Shown: positions 10,719 to 22,831, counted from the first letter of the stretch. The stretch: DNA of 36,259 nt from Nymphaea colorata (GCF_008831285.2 NW_022204948.1:1-36259); one strand, 5' to 3'. The notes: generated by a model not told the origin, from the sequence alone. A program made the numbers and translations.

Positions 10719-10953
10719 TTAATCTAAATCTAATTTAATCTATACTTGCCTAATACATTCTTTTAACGATTAGAGAAATAATTCATCTTACCTATTAATA
10801 AGGCTAAAACTTTTGATTATATCCAGAAAAGACCAAAAAAGACTTCTTTAATAAATATTGACTTAGAGAATGAATGAAAGCCGAAAAATAAATAGAATTC
10901 AAGAATCAGATGAATAAATTTTGTTATTAATTCTGATACAACCAATCATAAAA

Positions 10954-12040
10954 TCAATTGGAGTGCATTTTAATTTAAAGGCAATATAATCTTGGTTCCT
11001 TCGCTTATTCCTAATTCCCCTCATCTAAATGCACTTTGATTTCGAATCGATTCTGCTATCACTCAATTTCTTACAAAAGTCAGTGAATTCTAAACTGTCT
11101 GGGTCCTTATCTTTGCCATCCTTTTAATTGAGCCTACAAGTAATACAAGAAATATCAAGAAATAAGTGCATTCATAGATAATGACAAAAATTACTCCAAC
11201 GTTAAATAAGACTGGAAGGATTATTGGGATTATTAACAGAGGCATCCATTTTATAAGCTTTGTATAGTGAGCATTCTTAAAAAGTTGGACTTTTTTTGAA
11301 AGGGCGCAAGAGTAGTTCTAATTATTAAAATGGCATGATTTTGTTGAGTCTCTATCTTTTGAATTCGAAGTCAGTCGGCTAAAACAAAGGTTTTTAAATA
11401 TTTCCATTGTCTTTATTGAATGCCAACCACAATCATAAAGTTTTATTGAATTCTCTTCTTCAAAACCCTAAAAGATTTAATTTAAAAGTAAAATTAAGGC
11501 TTATCTTTAAACTTTTTCTATTTGAACCAACAACTTTCTCCTTGATTGATGACAGCAGTGATTACTATCTGTTAATTGCTTAGGTCAAGTTACTTGCAAT
11601 ACTATCTAGAGCTATTTTAGCTTTTCTAAGAGAGTAAGTGAAACAAAAAGCAGATATTAACACAAGGATAAGAATAAAGTAGACAACACCAGCAGATATC
11701 AGTATGAGTTTTTCATTTTGTTGTAATAGCATGATAACCAGCAGAGCTACAATAACACGTATGATATAGAAATTGCAATTAAAAATACCTTTTTATTTTC
11801 AGGCTAGTCTTGTATGCTGGATCGTTTTTGAATGGACGAATTAACAACTCAAATTACTAGAGGATATTATCTTTTTTAGCTCTTATCATCATATCTTAAG
11901 TTCTTCTTAGTGAAAATTGGCTCGTCTGCTTTATCGTTCCCTTAAATTGCATCTGCCCTAAAGGCTATTGTCACTTTTTTGTAGTTATCTTCTCTTTAGC
12001 CAATAACCTATGATTCATTTTGCAGTAACTCACTTCTCAT
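10954..12040 (-). CDS. Four-TM tandem family protein, copy 1
   Basis: Starts at ATG 12040 (MRSELLQNE), stops at TGA 10954-10956. It has the family's DEPIFTKKNLRYDD, ELLIRPFKNDPAYK, a clear TM pair (VIVALLVIMLL; ISAGVVYFILILVLISAFCF), KAKIALDSI, and a second half ending FTDFCKKLS...NRFEIKVHLDEGN and RLYCLEIKMHSN. The ATG is preceded by ATTTAATTAAAT. It is the first of the tandem set and lies back to back with the coiled-coil gene at 12211, so 12041-12210 probably serves both promoters. Confidence 0.75.
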
Positions 12041-12064
12041 ATTTAATTAAATCATATCAGATTT
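12041..12064 (-). promoter_or_regulatory. Shared 5' element of family copy 1 (TTAATTAA next to the ATG)
   Basis: In gene sense the sequence is CTGAT, a few bases, then ATTTAATTAAAT directly before ATG. The same arrangement precedes copies 3 and 4 and, more loosely, copy 2. It may be a promoter, start-site or leader element, or just recent common descent. Confidence 0.5.
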
Positions 12065-12210
12065 AAATCCAAAGCCAAATTTGTTCATAACTATAATTTT
12101 TTTTAATTGAAAAAAAAGCTTCTGTTGTTCAGGCTGCTTTGAGCATATAATTTTCAATCTAAATGAATTGATTGTTATTATTTCAGTTATAATTTTATAA
12201 ATAAAAGCCT

Positions 12211-13706
12211 ATGAGCGAACGAAAGAGCAAACGAGAGTCTGTAGAAAGCAGCCAAGTATGAAACCGCCCTCTACCAAACAAAAAATACTATTCCCAAGCA
12301 AGCCATAAAATGAGGTTTCAACTGTCACCAAAAATTTGATGCGTGATTTCAATGAGGCCTAATCTCACCATCACCATCGCTAATAAAGATTGCTTGAATC
12401 TTAGAAATTAAAGGAGTCTGGCTTATACTCACAGTCTCTCTAATAATCGAGTGACTACCAGTCCAGTGAGTCCAAATTTGAAAAATACGAACTTGCAGAA
12501 TAGCCTCCAACTAATATCAAGAAAACAGAACTGATATTCTGAATATGCTGAGCTGCAGTTACCGAAATCGTATGTCTTGGCTATGAGGGGTCTGCAAGAG
12601 GCAGTGGAACAGCGTGAAAAAGAAACAAATAAAGCCAAACGGCAAATTAAGGAGCAAATACTCTTTATGATAGTCTTTTTCGTGAGAAGGAAGAATTAGT
12701 AAATGCGAAAGCTGCCCTTGAAACTAAAATCAATTAATGCATCATGGAGAATAAGTTTTATCGATAGACTATCAGCGACATGAAAGCACAGGCTGCATAG
12801 CAATCAAGGATCAAAGTTGAGCTCTAAAGGCAACTAAAATCAGCCCATGAGACAATATCTCATCATCAAAATGAAGTTGAAAATCTTAAAAAGGATATAT
12901 AAGCAGGAATACATGAGAAGACAGCAACCAAGGAATAGCTACAGAGAGTAATCAAGTCTATGGAATAAAAGAAAAACGACTACAACGAATTGCTTCTTAA
13001 ACGGAGTGAGTAATTTGCTCACAATTATTCTGAAATCGGCTCACTCCGACAGGAATTGGGAAAGTTAAAGGAGCAACATTAAAAAGATGTTTCTTAGATA
13101 AATATTTTAAGAGAGGAAGTAGTTATTTTGAGCTAGAAGCTAGTATTAGAGCAAACAAGATTTAAAGAAAAGACCTTACTCTAAGAAAAAATGCAGCTAG
13201 ACAAGATGGAGAAGGAGCTATAAGCTAACCGCAACATCCTCCAAGAAGTTACTTTCGACCAGAATCGCCTCCGCCAATCCTTCAATTAGCATCTTTCCAT
13301 ACCTGTGTAGCCAAAGCAGCCACCGCCTGCTCCGACACCTGTGAAGTTACTCAAATAGCCAGAGCAATCGATAAATCTTGAAAGATCAACAAGGCAGGAA
13401 CGTTCTTCTACAATGCGGCAGGATCGGTCCGTCAGCAGGTTGCGACAAACCAATGATTGTGAACATCCTGAAAGACGCGAGTTTATAGGCCAAATGAGAG
13501 AGCTTATGCGGCACTAAAAGGAACTGATAAGTCTTAACTATCAAATGGAAGTGTTAGAACGTGGAATGCTAGATAGCGCTCCAAACAAGCGAGAGTAAGC
13601 GCAAAGGACTTATGCCAAAATGCGTAGGAACATTGAGAAAAAGGAAGCAGATATAAGATAGCTCAAGACCTTTATCGATAGGGCAACAACCAACACGCTT
13701 AAATGA
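12211..13706 (+). CDS. Coiled-coil protein, hypothetical
   Basis: Starts at ATG 12211 (MSERKSKRESVESS), stops at TGA 13704-13706, about 495 codons. The N-terminal quarter is Ser/Lys-rich and includes a run of four His. From about 12660 to 13280 and again from 13480 to 13690, long charged heptad stretches (for example LQRVIKSMEQKKNDYNELLL) form coiled coils. A Pro-rich linker (SIPVEPKQPPPAPTPVK) near 13300 separates them. The frame is open for more than 1 kb from 12670 to the stop, using many TAA/TAG as Glu in a natural-looking pattern. Shifts occur near 12255, 12540 and 12660. Probably structural, for instance cytoskeletal; no family was recognised. Confidence 0.75.
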
Positions 13707-13846
13707 TATGATATATGGATTATTCCACCAAATATGCATAAAATCTTCCCATTCAGAACCCTGTAACAGTCTCTTCATCCTGATGCATAAAAATATTAAT
13801 AAAATTATTTGATGCCATCTGAAAACCCCTCTCTAGCTCAGTCCAA

Positions 13847-14792
13847 ATGGAGGCGATGTTCGTGGCCAACTCAACCCTGAAGCGAAATAAACGCTACTTC
13901 GATGTGTAGAAGCTGAACGACCTTGAGCATGAGTCCCATGTGCAGCGCAGGCGCCTTACAGCTCTGGGAGGAATATAGAGGACAAGATCAACCGATCTTT
14001 CTCAAACTCCACTGCCGCCTTTACTGAACGGCTTGAAAAAGACATCCACCGGTTCCGAACACGATTCGACTCTCGCCCTGTCTCTGAAGATACTCGGAGG
14101 CGTTCTTCCTCTCGCGAAAGTTCCAAGTCCGTGCGTGGAGTCGGTATCGGACAGCACCTATCTCGCTAACAATTCTATAAAGTGAGATCTAAGCCAGTTC
14201 TTGATGAACGCCTCTTCAATAACTTCTCTCTCGAATAGCCAGACCTCACACATACGCCTGATCTTGGAAATGGGCCAGAAAGAGATTTTGACAATAGCCT
14301 GAAGCATGTCCATGGTACGATTGTCTCTATGTAGACCTCGCCTATGAAACTCAAAAACTCTATCAAGACTATTACTATCGGAGGACCACTATGGACTGTC
14401 GCTTCCACTATAAGAAGCAGAAGCAGACATAACGTGAATTCTTCATAACTGCTCGTCCCGAAAATAAGGCCTCCACTGATCTATCTCCAAAAGCAGTCAA
14501 AAGGTCTGAAGATTTTGTACATAAGAAAGCAGGTCCTATTGATTCATTCTATATGAACTCTGGCAGATAGCTTCCTTGCCAGCTAGAGGCTAGAAGTGGA
14601 ACCAAGCTAACTTCGCATTGGCGCAACAGTAAGGAAAAGATTGAAAGACCCACGCCCGAATATTCTGTGCGCTGCATGAAAGAAAAATTGGAAGGTGATC
14701 GTAAGGATAAGATTAAAAAATCAAAGAAGCCTCAATTTCAGCGCAACTAAATCTGTGATAAAAAGTTCTTCATCATCAACGCTGATGCCTGA
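13847..14792 (+). CDS. Basic hypothetical protein
   Basis: Starts at ATG 13847 (MEAMFVANSTLKRNKRYFDV), stops at TGA 14790-14792, about 315 codons. It contains the helical stretch INRSFSNSTAAFTERLEKDI, an Arg/Ser-rich section (TRRRSSSRESSKSVRG), and a Lys-rich C-terminus (KEKLEGDRKDKIKKSKKP). Frame shifts lie near 13975 and 14410. A leading ATG at 13812 gives only a short frame ending in TGA, so 13847 is preferred. I recognise no domain. It is convergent with the EF-hand gene, with 87 bp between stop codons. Confidence 0.6.
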
Positions 14793-14879
14793 TTAATATT
14801 TTTCATCATAACATACTTTATAATTAAGGAAATGAGAGCAACATTTACAAGAAATCCAGTCAGATGGGGTGTTTTGGAC

Positions 14880-16749
14880 TCACAAAGATTAAAGTATGAT
14901 ATTGGCATTCTTTATACGCTGGCTCCATTTCTAATCAATCGTGGCCTCTTCCTTTGGTTTTTGTGGAGAAAGTCGTTTCTTGCTGCTCAAATTAGCAAAC
15001 TTTTTTTGAACATTAGTATTGAAATGTTCGATTGGGGCTCCAAACAAAAACTGGAGCAAGTCAAATATAACCATTGGGCGCTAGTTATTAAATGCTTTGC
15101 AGAAGAGGTCAAATGTAAGAGGCTTTAAGATGTGAGTTGAATTCTTGTGCTTCTCCTTTTTCTTTTAAAGGTCTTTTCCCCTGAGGAATGTATATAACTT
15201 TTATATCTTAAACCTTCCACTAGACAACTGATGCGGCGAATTATCGTGCTCTGATTCATCTTCTTATTTAATGGGCATGAAAATCGATGGTTCTTCACTT
15301 TATTTACTCTTACTCTCCCTACTTTTTTTGCTTACAGAAGATTCTCTATCGAAAGAACTCGCTCTTACTGAGTGTTTTTCTGTCTTTAACTGCTTCCCTG
15401 AGGACTGCTGATTAAATCTTCCCTCTTGCTTTTGCTGTTTTCCATAGAAAACATCATAGCCTTGGCAATAGCTGCGATATCTAATTCCAAAAAGGTGTAG
15501 TTTCTTGAAAGGCTAATCATCTGAAGTAAGTCATCTTCGTCGACTACGCCGTTTCTATTTTTGTCATAAATTGAAAAGGCAAGTTTGAGGGCGGTTTTGC
15601 TCCCCATCTTGATAAGTTGGTACACACTACTCTTAGTCTCACGATATGATATAAACTAGCAATATGGCAAAGAAAAGTATAAAGTGGGAGCATTCTTACC
15701 GTCTTCTTCATATCTACGGTTGGATGTACGTGATGGGTTTTTAAAAGATGGACTGGCAGAAACACCTGTTTTGATGATCTTGAGAATACTATTGTGATTT
15801 AAACTTTCTAAAAGTGATACCTTACATTAGTTTTATATGCTTTTGAAGGAAGGGGAATATTAGGCTAACTGCTTACTACGTTGCTCATAAGCATCCTCTA
15901 GATAGGTCGAAAGAGATTGTATCTTCTGCTTACCATGTAGTTGATTGCTTGTTCATCTAGGGAACAATCTAGGTCGCATTTAAACTTTCGCATATGATCT
16001 TTAAACTCAGTTGATTCTTCAGCCTAAGGTTGTGGGTGCTGTTTGAGAAATAGAGAACACCACTCTAAGCGATGCAGGTTGCGAATATACTGGTCGACTC
16101 TCTCACGCGAAAGGTCAGCTAATAAATTTTAATCAGCCTGGGAGGACTTTCACCTCTCTTTAAGCTAATCCTTTCGCTTTATTTTAGCTCAGGTTCCCAC
16201 TGCGTAACCCATCTATGCCTCATCTCCCGCCTTGAGTCCTTCGCTTGAGAGATACTTTTCTCGCGGGTGCCTGAGGGTTTGCTTGGCAGGTTAGTCTTTG
16301 ATTTACCCATCTTCAGAGAATAACGATTCTTAACTGTCTTTACCACCTTCAATCCTTTGCTACTAATCTATTGTTGGCTAGGCTAGGTCCTAACAGGAGC
16401 GCTATCGTTCTGAGCTTACTTTCTCCTAAAAGGAATTCCGTAGCTCATTTCTAAAGCTTGGTCCTCATCGTAGACCATCGTAGAGAGCTTGGTCCTTTCG
16501 GCTTAAGCACGGGTGGAGGTGGGTAGTCGGAAGCAGCGGAGCGAAACTTCAGTTGAAGTTGCTGCCACTCTCGGGTAAACTTTTTGATGTTTCTACTCTA
16601 AAGGCTAAATCAAATGATCAATACTTGTAGACTGACTTGGTAATCTTACGTTGATTGTTCCTTATCCCTTCCCTCAAAGCACGGAGGAAGCACTCGCTTC
16701 CTGCTCTTTACTATAGTTTTTCCAATCGTTGGGGGGAAAACCCATCCAT
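14880..16749 (-). CDS. EF-hand calcium-binding protein
   Basis: Starts at ATG 16749 (MDGFSPQRLEKLQQRAGSEC), stops at TGA 14880-14882, about 600 codons. After a basic, low-complexity N-terminal half (including ASDYPPPPVLKPK and KSKTNLPSKPSG) comes a helical section (LSRERVDQYIRNLHRLEWCS). A canonical-spacing EF-hand loop follows near 15560: DKNRNGVVDEDD preceded by KLAFSIY and followed by LLQMI; position 12 is Asp rather than the usual Glu. A helical tail contains FDLFCKAFNN and VIFDLLQFLFG, typical of the second half of EF-hand proteins. One 18-nt intron lies at 15808-15825. Probably a calcium sensor; the partner is unknown. Confidence 0.7.
15808..15825 (-). other. 18-nt GT-AG intron in the EF-hand gene
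   Basis: In gene sense GTAAGGTATCACTTTTAG. Removing it joins SPSFKSI to SLNHNSILKIIKTGV in one frame. Reading through it instead keeps a different frame open for a while, so the call is moderate. Confidence 0.55.
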
Positions 16750-16888
16750 TAAATTTATTGATCTATACTGATAAAATGTGTAACCTCATAGAAAATCATT
16801 CGATAGGTAAATATACCACTTTATAAGTCATTTTTCCCCTTTTCTTTTTGAATATTTATTGGTATTTCATATCATCAACCCGTTGAAT

Positions 16889-17107
16889 ATGTTCCTTGGC
16901 GATCCTAATGAAGTACCCTCCCATGGTCCGCTCTATATCACTCCGAGATGCCTCTTTGATAGTTTAGAAATATATTCTTGCAATATCAGAGCGAGAGAGA
17001 TAGTCACAAATACTTCTAAGCAAAGTGATATTTGGTTATTGAAGCGATTCAGATAGCAATTTAGCAATCTGATGCTTAGGTTGATGCGAAAGAGAGACCG
17101 TGAATGA
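16889..17107 (+). CDS. Small ORF, hypothetical
   Basis: ATG 16889 (MFLGDPNEVPSHGPLY) to TGA 17105-17107, 73 codons with one TAG read as Glu. The product is hydrophilic with a basic end (RLMRKRDRE). The opposite strand is also open here, but with poorer composition. The remainder of 16750-17347 (about 140 bp before it and 240 bp after) is AT-rich and shows no further gene. It might be an upstream exon of the LRR gene at 17348, but no splice connection was found. Confidence 0.35.
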
Positions 17108-17347
17108 CTACTCCTACTCACTTAGCATAAATCTTATAACAATAAACAAGAAGAGTTAATATAAAGATTGCCGCATAAGATGCAACCAATAAATAGCGAC
17201 GAAAAATAAATTACCAGTAATTAGCAATATGTGAAGGTATTGGATCGGGCAACTATGTTGTTCACGTTATAATTAAATGCGAAGGAGAACAAACAGCCTC
17301 AGTGTTAAGGTGAGGGCGCTTTAATCACTTAAAAAGATCTCAGAATA

Positions 17348-19306
17348 ATGCTACGAGCTAACAAGTCCAGCCCTTACTACTCCTGCCAAACCGCTTCTTT
17401 GCCAAGCTGAGCTTTTTAATCGTTCCACTCCCCAAATTGACGATACCTCGCCCCTGTCCCACGCTCTGCCCCAGTCGCGCAAACCACTCGCACGATTGCC
17501 GCTCATGAGCCTAGAGCCACATCAGTCTTCGATATTTGCTCGCCTCTAATTGAGACGGAGACCTTCTGTAAAAAAGTATATACAACGCGGCTGATTGAAA
17601 CACAAGCCAAAGAGAACTCTCGTCAGAAGAGCCTTTTCATTCGCAAGCTGATGAAGGCAGTCAAAGGTACAACTCTTAATGCAAGTGGTTATGAGTTGGG
17701 ACCGCTTGGAGTTCGATAAATAGGGGAATTTCTGCAAAAAAACAACATGGTTTAGTTAATCCTCGATCGCAATAACCTCAAGGATGAGGGAGTAACTGAA
17801 CTAGCAAAAGTAGTGGGAAAGCTACGTCTTAGACACCTTTCTCTGGCTTCTGTTGGAATGACCGAAAGAAGTTGCAAAATCCTTATTACTGAGCTAGCAA
17901 AAATGGATTCGCTGGAGTAGCTTATTTTGAGTTCGCAGGAGGGCTTCAATCGAAACCGGTTGCACAAGGATGCATTTTAGGGGATCGCGCACCTTACAGG
18001 AGCAGGTGCAGGCAAGACCAACTTGAAAATCCTTAAATGCGGTGGTGTTGGCTTAGACGACTCGAATTTTCGCGCTCTGTGTCTTGGACTTGGTCGTGGC
18101 AGCCGTTTAGAGGTACTGAACATTGAATAAAATTAAGTTACAAGTGATGGAATGGCTCATTTTAAAGAGCATGCAGTTAAACTGCACTTACGATTTTTGG
18201 ATCTCTCATCTAATAAGATAGAGGGAGGGGGTCTATTGCAAATGGCGTCACTTATTGGCTCAGACTATAATCTTACCAAAATCTCCAAGGCCTTACGCAC
18301 ACTCAAAGTTAACAAAGGTAGAATCCGCTCAGGAGCACTGGCTACCTTCGCCAAATCTATGCCCAACAACCAAATTCTGTAGGAATTATACATGGATGGC
18401 AATCCTTTGGGATAGGGTGGCAAGTTCAACCTGTTTACTAATTTCCTGAGCCGCTGCTGGAGCATTAAAAAGTTAAGCCTTTGCCAATCCTTACGTTCGA
18501 CTGAAGAGATATTGATGCTATGTGATTGCCTCGAAAATAACCGAGGTGTTGAGACGCTGATAATTTCTCGTAACAGCCTCGAATACTGTGCTTTTAAGAA
18601 GCTAGTCGATATTCTAAGCAGGAATAAGAGCATCAAAAGAGTACATATCGAGTCTTGCGGGATTGTGGATAGCTATGTGACACGTGCAGAAGACTCAATG
18701 ATGCAACTAAAATACCTTTAGGAGCTTTTCTTGGACCATAACTTCCTCAACGATAATGCTGCATCTGTCATCGAAAGAATGATCTTTCGCAATAAACTAT
18801 TAGTGAAGGTCCAATTGCATAACAACTCAGTGGGAGTGAAGATGCAACAACAGATAGATCGCGCCCTCCAATACAACTCTGAAGCAAAAAAGTTTGATGG
18901 TCCTGACTTGAGCTACTATTCTTATGTCTAATAGCTGCAGATTCAGCAAAAGAATGCTCTTCAAAACGCAATAAACTAGCTAAGGCAAAAGTAAAGCCAG
19001 CTAAATTGTAAGCATTTAGTGCATGTAATTGCTAAACGAGATCTTTAATCAAATAACAGGGCCAGCGAAATCAAAAAAGAAGCGGCGGAGGTCTAGAAGA
19101 TAGCAGAACTCAAAGACAACCTCAAGAAGATACATGACATGGAGAAGAAAGTAGGGAAAAACATATCCAGATAACTGTCAATTAATGAATCGGTAGTCAG
19201 TTTTGGAGATATTTCTAATCTCGGCATTTCCAAAGAGGTCAGTGAAGCGCTTGTTGAGGAAGGAGAAGCTTCACAACTGTCATCTAGCCTTTCCCAAACT
19301 CATTGA
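17348..19306 (+). CDS. Leucine-rich repeat protein, ribonuclease-inhibitor type
   Basis: Starts at ATG 17348 (MLRANKSSPYYSC), stops at TGA 19304-19306, about 650 codons. From about 17690 to 18900 it carries long LRRs of the RNH1/NLR kind: LILDRNNLKDEGV, LRHLSLASVGMT, LKILKCGGVGLDD, LEVLNIEENEVTSDGM, LRFLDLSSNKIEGGG, ELYMDGNPLGEGG, VETLIISRNSLEY, LEELFLDHNFLND, LLVKVQLHNNSVG. The Glu in several of these is TAG, which fits the LxELxL consensus. A charged helical tail (18930-19290) follows, ending LSSSLSQTH. The frame is continuous from about 17500 to the stop; shifts lie only near 17400 and 17490. Probably a protein-interaction scaffold. No NACHT or other effector domain is visible. Confidence 0.8.
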
Positions 19307-19340
19307 TTTTATGATCTTTTTATTATATAAATAAAGTAAA

Positions 19341-22300
19341 TCAATTAAACTCACGAAGCTTCCGCTGCTGCATTTGAGAAGCAATTTGTAGCTTATTTTG
19401 CCAAAGTAAAGACTCCTTTTCAAATTTCTTTAAAGAGTCGCTTTGATCTGAGCTAGATTTTCATAATCTTCACGATACTGCTCTAACCTCTGTCGCAATT
19501 AATTCGCTTATTGCTTTTTCTCTTGCAACTTTTCCTGGAAGAGATTAAGATGAGACTCATATTTACGCTAATTTAATCTGCATCTATTGTCCAAATCTTC
19601 CAAATTCGACATGAAAATTTATTTCTCTTTGGTTAGGACACTAAGTAACTTTTGAAGCCGATGAACTTCTTGCTGCTCTTATTTAATATGTTATTGATAA
19701 TTATTGGCGAGCGTGTTTGCCTCAGCGTTTTTGGATTCAAGTATCTTTATCTTTTCCAAGAGTTTATTCATTTCGATACTTTTGATTCAGTCTTGAAAGT
19801 AAGGTTTGCTCCTGCAACGATAGTTTGTGGGTCAAAAGCGCTACTTTCTGGTTAAGCTCAGATTACCTCTTATGTGACTCTTATAGTGCTTATTTTGATT
19901 TATTGGCTTGCTTAATTGAATCGTTCTGCAAATTCTTTAATTTTATCTGCAATTGGTCAATCTATTTTTGATAATGCTCAACCTTGGAAGCATTGGTTTT
20001 CGTTTATCGCTATAATTGCTGCTTTAGAGTTACGATTACTTTTTCCTTTTCGCTACTAAGCTCCGTTATTTTATCTAAACTTGCTTGTAGCTATTCCTTA
20101 ACCTGTTTTTCACTTTCCGCTGCTTCTTCACAATTTATGATGCTTTCTTCTCTTATCTTACGAGACTAGCCAAAAGCTAACCGTTCTTGTGAGTCAAGAG
20201 CTCACATTATTAGGTTAATTCTTTCAGGCAGGCCTTTGTAGAGTCTAGTTCACGATCACGTTAATCGAGTGCTTCTCTGAGCTGGAATTCTGCTTCTGCT
20301 GATTCTTGTTGCAGTTCTTCATAATCTTGCTTGAGCCTTCTTCCGATCTAAGCTGTATTCTGTAATTCCTTAAGCCTAGCTTGGAGACGCTGCTTTTCAT
20401 TTTCGAACATGATCCTCAGCTAAGCTATTTTGTCTTAGTAGCTCGCCTTGAGATTAGTAACCTCGATCTCATGAGTTTATTGCAGAACCGAAACTTCTCC
20501 CTTGAGTCATTGACTTCAGTCTGAGCGTCCTAAGCTCTATTTCCTTCTCTTCTAAGGCATCTTTGAGCACTTGCTGCGCTTACAGCAATGCATCCTGCTT
20601 TTATATTTCTTAGTTTTTCTCATGATCCTTCTTTTAAGCTGCTCTGTTAGAGTCTAAATGGCTTCTTCGCACTCCTAGAGATAATCTTTTAGCTTGTTCA
20701 TTTATCTACTCGTCTGCTCACTAACAGTGCTAATTGTTGTGAATTTACGATCCTTTTGCTCCATCTCAGAAAGGAGCTTGTTATTTTCACTGATGAGTTG
20801 ATTGAGGCTGTCTTGATTAGCTCGGGATATTTCGCTTAATCGATGCTGCAATTATTATATGATGCGAGCCTTTGCTTCCAATTTCGTCTCAAACATCTCT
20901 TATAAGTGCTTCTCAGCCTCTTTTGCTCTTTTTGATGCCTGCTATAAAGCATCCTTGTTTGACTCTTCTCTGCTCTCAAGCTGTTTTTTGAGGGAATTAA
21001 TAACCTCTGCTTGCTGTGCATTAGTGAATTTCTACCTCTATAAAAGTTCTTTTAGGTTGTCCAACTGCTGCATTTGCTCTCTCATTTCTTGTAGAATGTA
21101 TCAGTTGTTTGCTGAATCTTAGAGTCAGCTAGTTGCTCATGCTCCTGCTTATAGAGCTGCTTAAGGTGAGTAAGTTCTTCTTCATGAGATTTCTTCAATT
21201 CTTCAATCTCTTTGAGGCACTCACCAATTTCACACGATACTTTTCTTCTTTAATTCTGAGTTCTTCTTTTCGCTGTTACTCCAAATCTACTAATTGCTCC
21301 TATAAATACTTTACTTTTTCTTCATGCAGGACTTGTGCCTTTTTCAATTCAGACTAAACCATAATCTTGGCTTTTCGCAATTCTTGTAGTTCCTCAGCCT
21401 GTTGTTCAAGCCTTGCTTCATAGCCTCTCTACTTTTGGGAACTTCGCTCGATCAATTGCTAAATCAAATCAGCTTTGTTTTAAACCTCTTTCCTAGACTT
21501 ATCATAATCATCTCTTAGACCTTCCAATTACCTCTTCGAGCATGTCGCCTCCAACTCATAACGATAGATCTTAGTCTCGCATTCCTACAACTTACTGTGA
21601 AGGTTCTTAGTAGTGTTGATTCTGCCGATTGAGGTCAAGGGTATATTAGGACGACTGTCGAGACGAGCACGACTATCAAACTCTGGCTTATCAGATTCTG
21701 AGATATTGAGAGAGAGCCGCACCATTTTGTCAGGTTTAGGCACATTAAGGCGAATAACTTCGCGACTGGGCGTTGGAGTTCTTGGGCGTTCGTTGAGCTA
21801 TTGGAAATCTTGAATAATATCGTTGAGTTCCTCATCAAGACTTTGAATCTGACGGTGGCTGCACATGCGCTGCTTATAGTATTACTTTAGCTGCGCTCTA
21901 ATGTCTCCAAGTTGCTCCTCTAGAACTTCGATCTAATTGCAGCTTTGTCGTTGCTCTAGTCCACGCAGCTCTTCTCCCAACGTTATAAGCATTCTAGTCG
22001 CATTCTGCAATCTCTCCCCTCATCATAAGCTTTTCCGAAACTATCTCCAGCGTTCAGAGAATCAATATATGCTTGTATCACTGCCACCAATGCTGCTCCT
22101 TACAGGTTCATTGAGGGAATTCCATTTAAACATTTTCTGAGTTAGATTACCTGCTTGAGAAATTGAGGTGGCTGCTAAATGACAGAGGGAGTGGGCTTGA
22201 CAAAACAATGGCAGCTTCGGCTTGGAAATGCCTATCTCAGTGCCTAGACTGTGGTTTCAGCAATTGTGCTATTAGCAGCCATCAGCTGGTTCTCCATGTA

Positions 22301-22831
22301 TTGTCGTCCAGTGATGTCTGAGCCCATTGAGTCTACTAATGCAGGATCAAATCCCGAAGAACCCAGTGAAATTAACAACTACGTTCCTTGAGTTGTCTTG
22401 CCACGACCATTACTTCTTCGAGCTCATTAAAACTTATGGAATCGATAGGCCCAATAGAGTTGTAAAGCAAGCAATTAGCAAGCAAAGCACCAGAGAAAGT
22501 AGAGTTTGATCGTTACGCTTTCTATCCAATCCGAATCCCTGAGAATCTATTAGTACTATGCTGGTGATGCGACCCTCTTGATTGTAGGCCAGCATCGGCT
22601 TACTCCATATCCATAGTCCAGCTGTGGATCTTTCCGCGAACTGACCGCCCTGGGATATTATCTGCTGCATCAGGAATGTCTTGCCGGTTTGGGAAGGACC
22701 CAGATGGCTGCCATTGATATTGGGGACCCTAGATTTCGCAGGAATTCGACTGCCTCAGCGTGAAGGACGATTTTCCCAAAAGTTTATGGAGATGAACTGG
22801 ATTGGTTGCTGCCGTATTTTTAAGAAAACAT
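19341..22831 (-). CDS. Guanylate-binding-protein-like (GBP/atlastin family) GTPase with long coiled coil
   Basis: Starts at ATG 22831 (MFSEKYGSNQSSSSP), stops at TGA 19341-19343, about 1160 codons. The GTPase shows the P-loop GPSQTGKT (about residue 42), a switch region with AERSTAGLWIWSKPM, G3 LIDSQGFG (about 96) and VLRD (about 155), the guanine-recognition RD motif of GBPs. These are followed by GSDITGRQYMENQL and FPSRSCHCFVKP, the order seen in GBPs. IQAYIDSLNAGD marks entry to the helical part. From about residue 275 to the end it is almost pure heptad coiled coil. Large GTPases of this family assemble on membranes; the ciliate role is not known. Shifts lie near 22690, 22460, 22370 and several places in the coil. 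Convergent with the LRR gene, with only 34 bp between stops. Confidence 0.8.

Noticed and set aside
14832-15128. 98-codon ORF on the + strand (MRATFTRNPVRW...)
   Set aside because: It is antisense to the C-terminal part of the EF-hand gene, whose minus-strand frame here (FDLFCKAFNN, VIFDLLQFLFG) looks like real EF-hand protein sequence.
15544-15765. Minus-strand ORF in another frame of the EF-hand gene
   Set aside because: It overlaps the same-strand EF-hand frame and resembles no known protein; its length is expected when only TGA stops.
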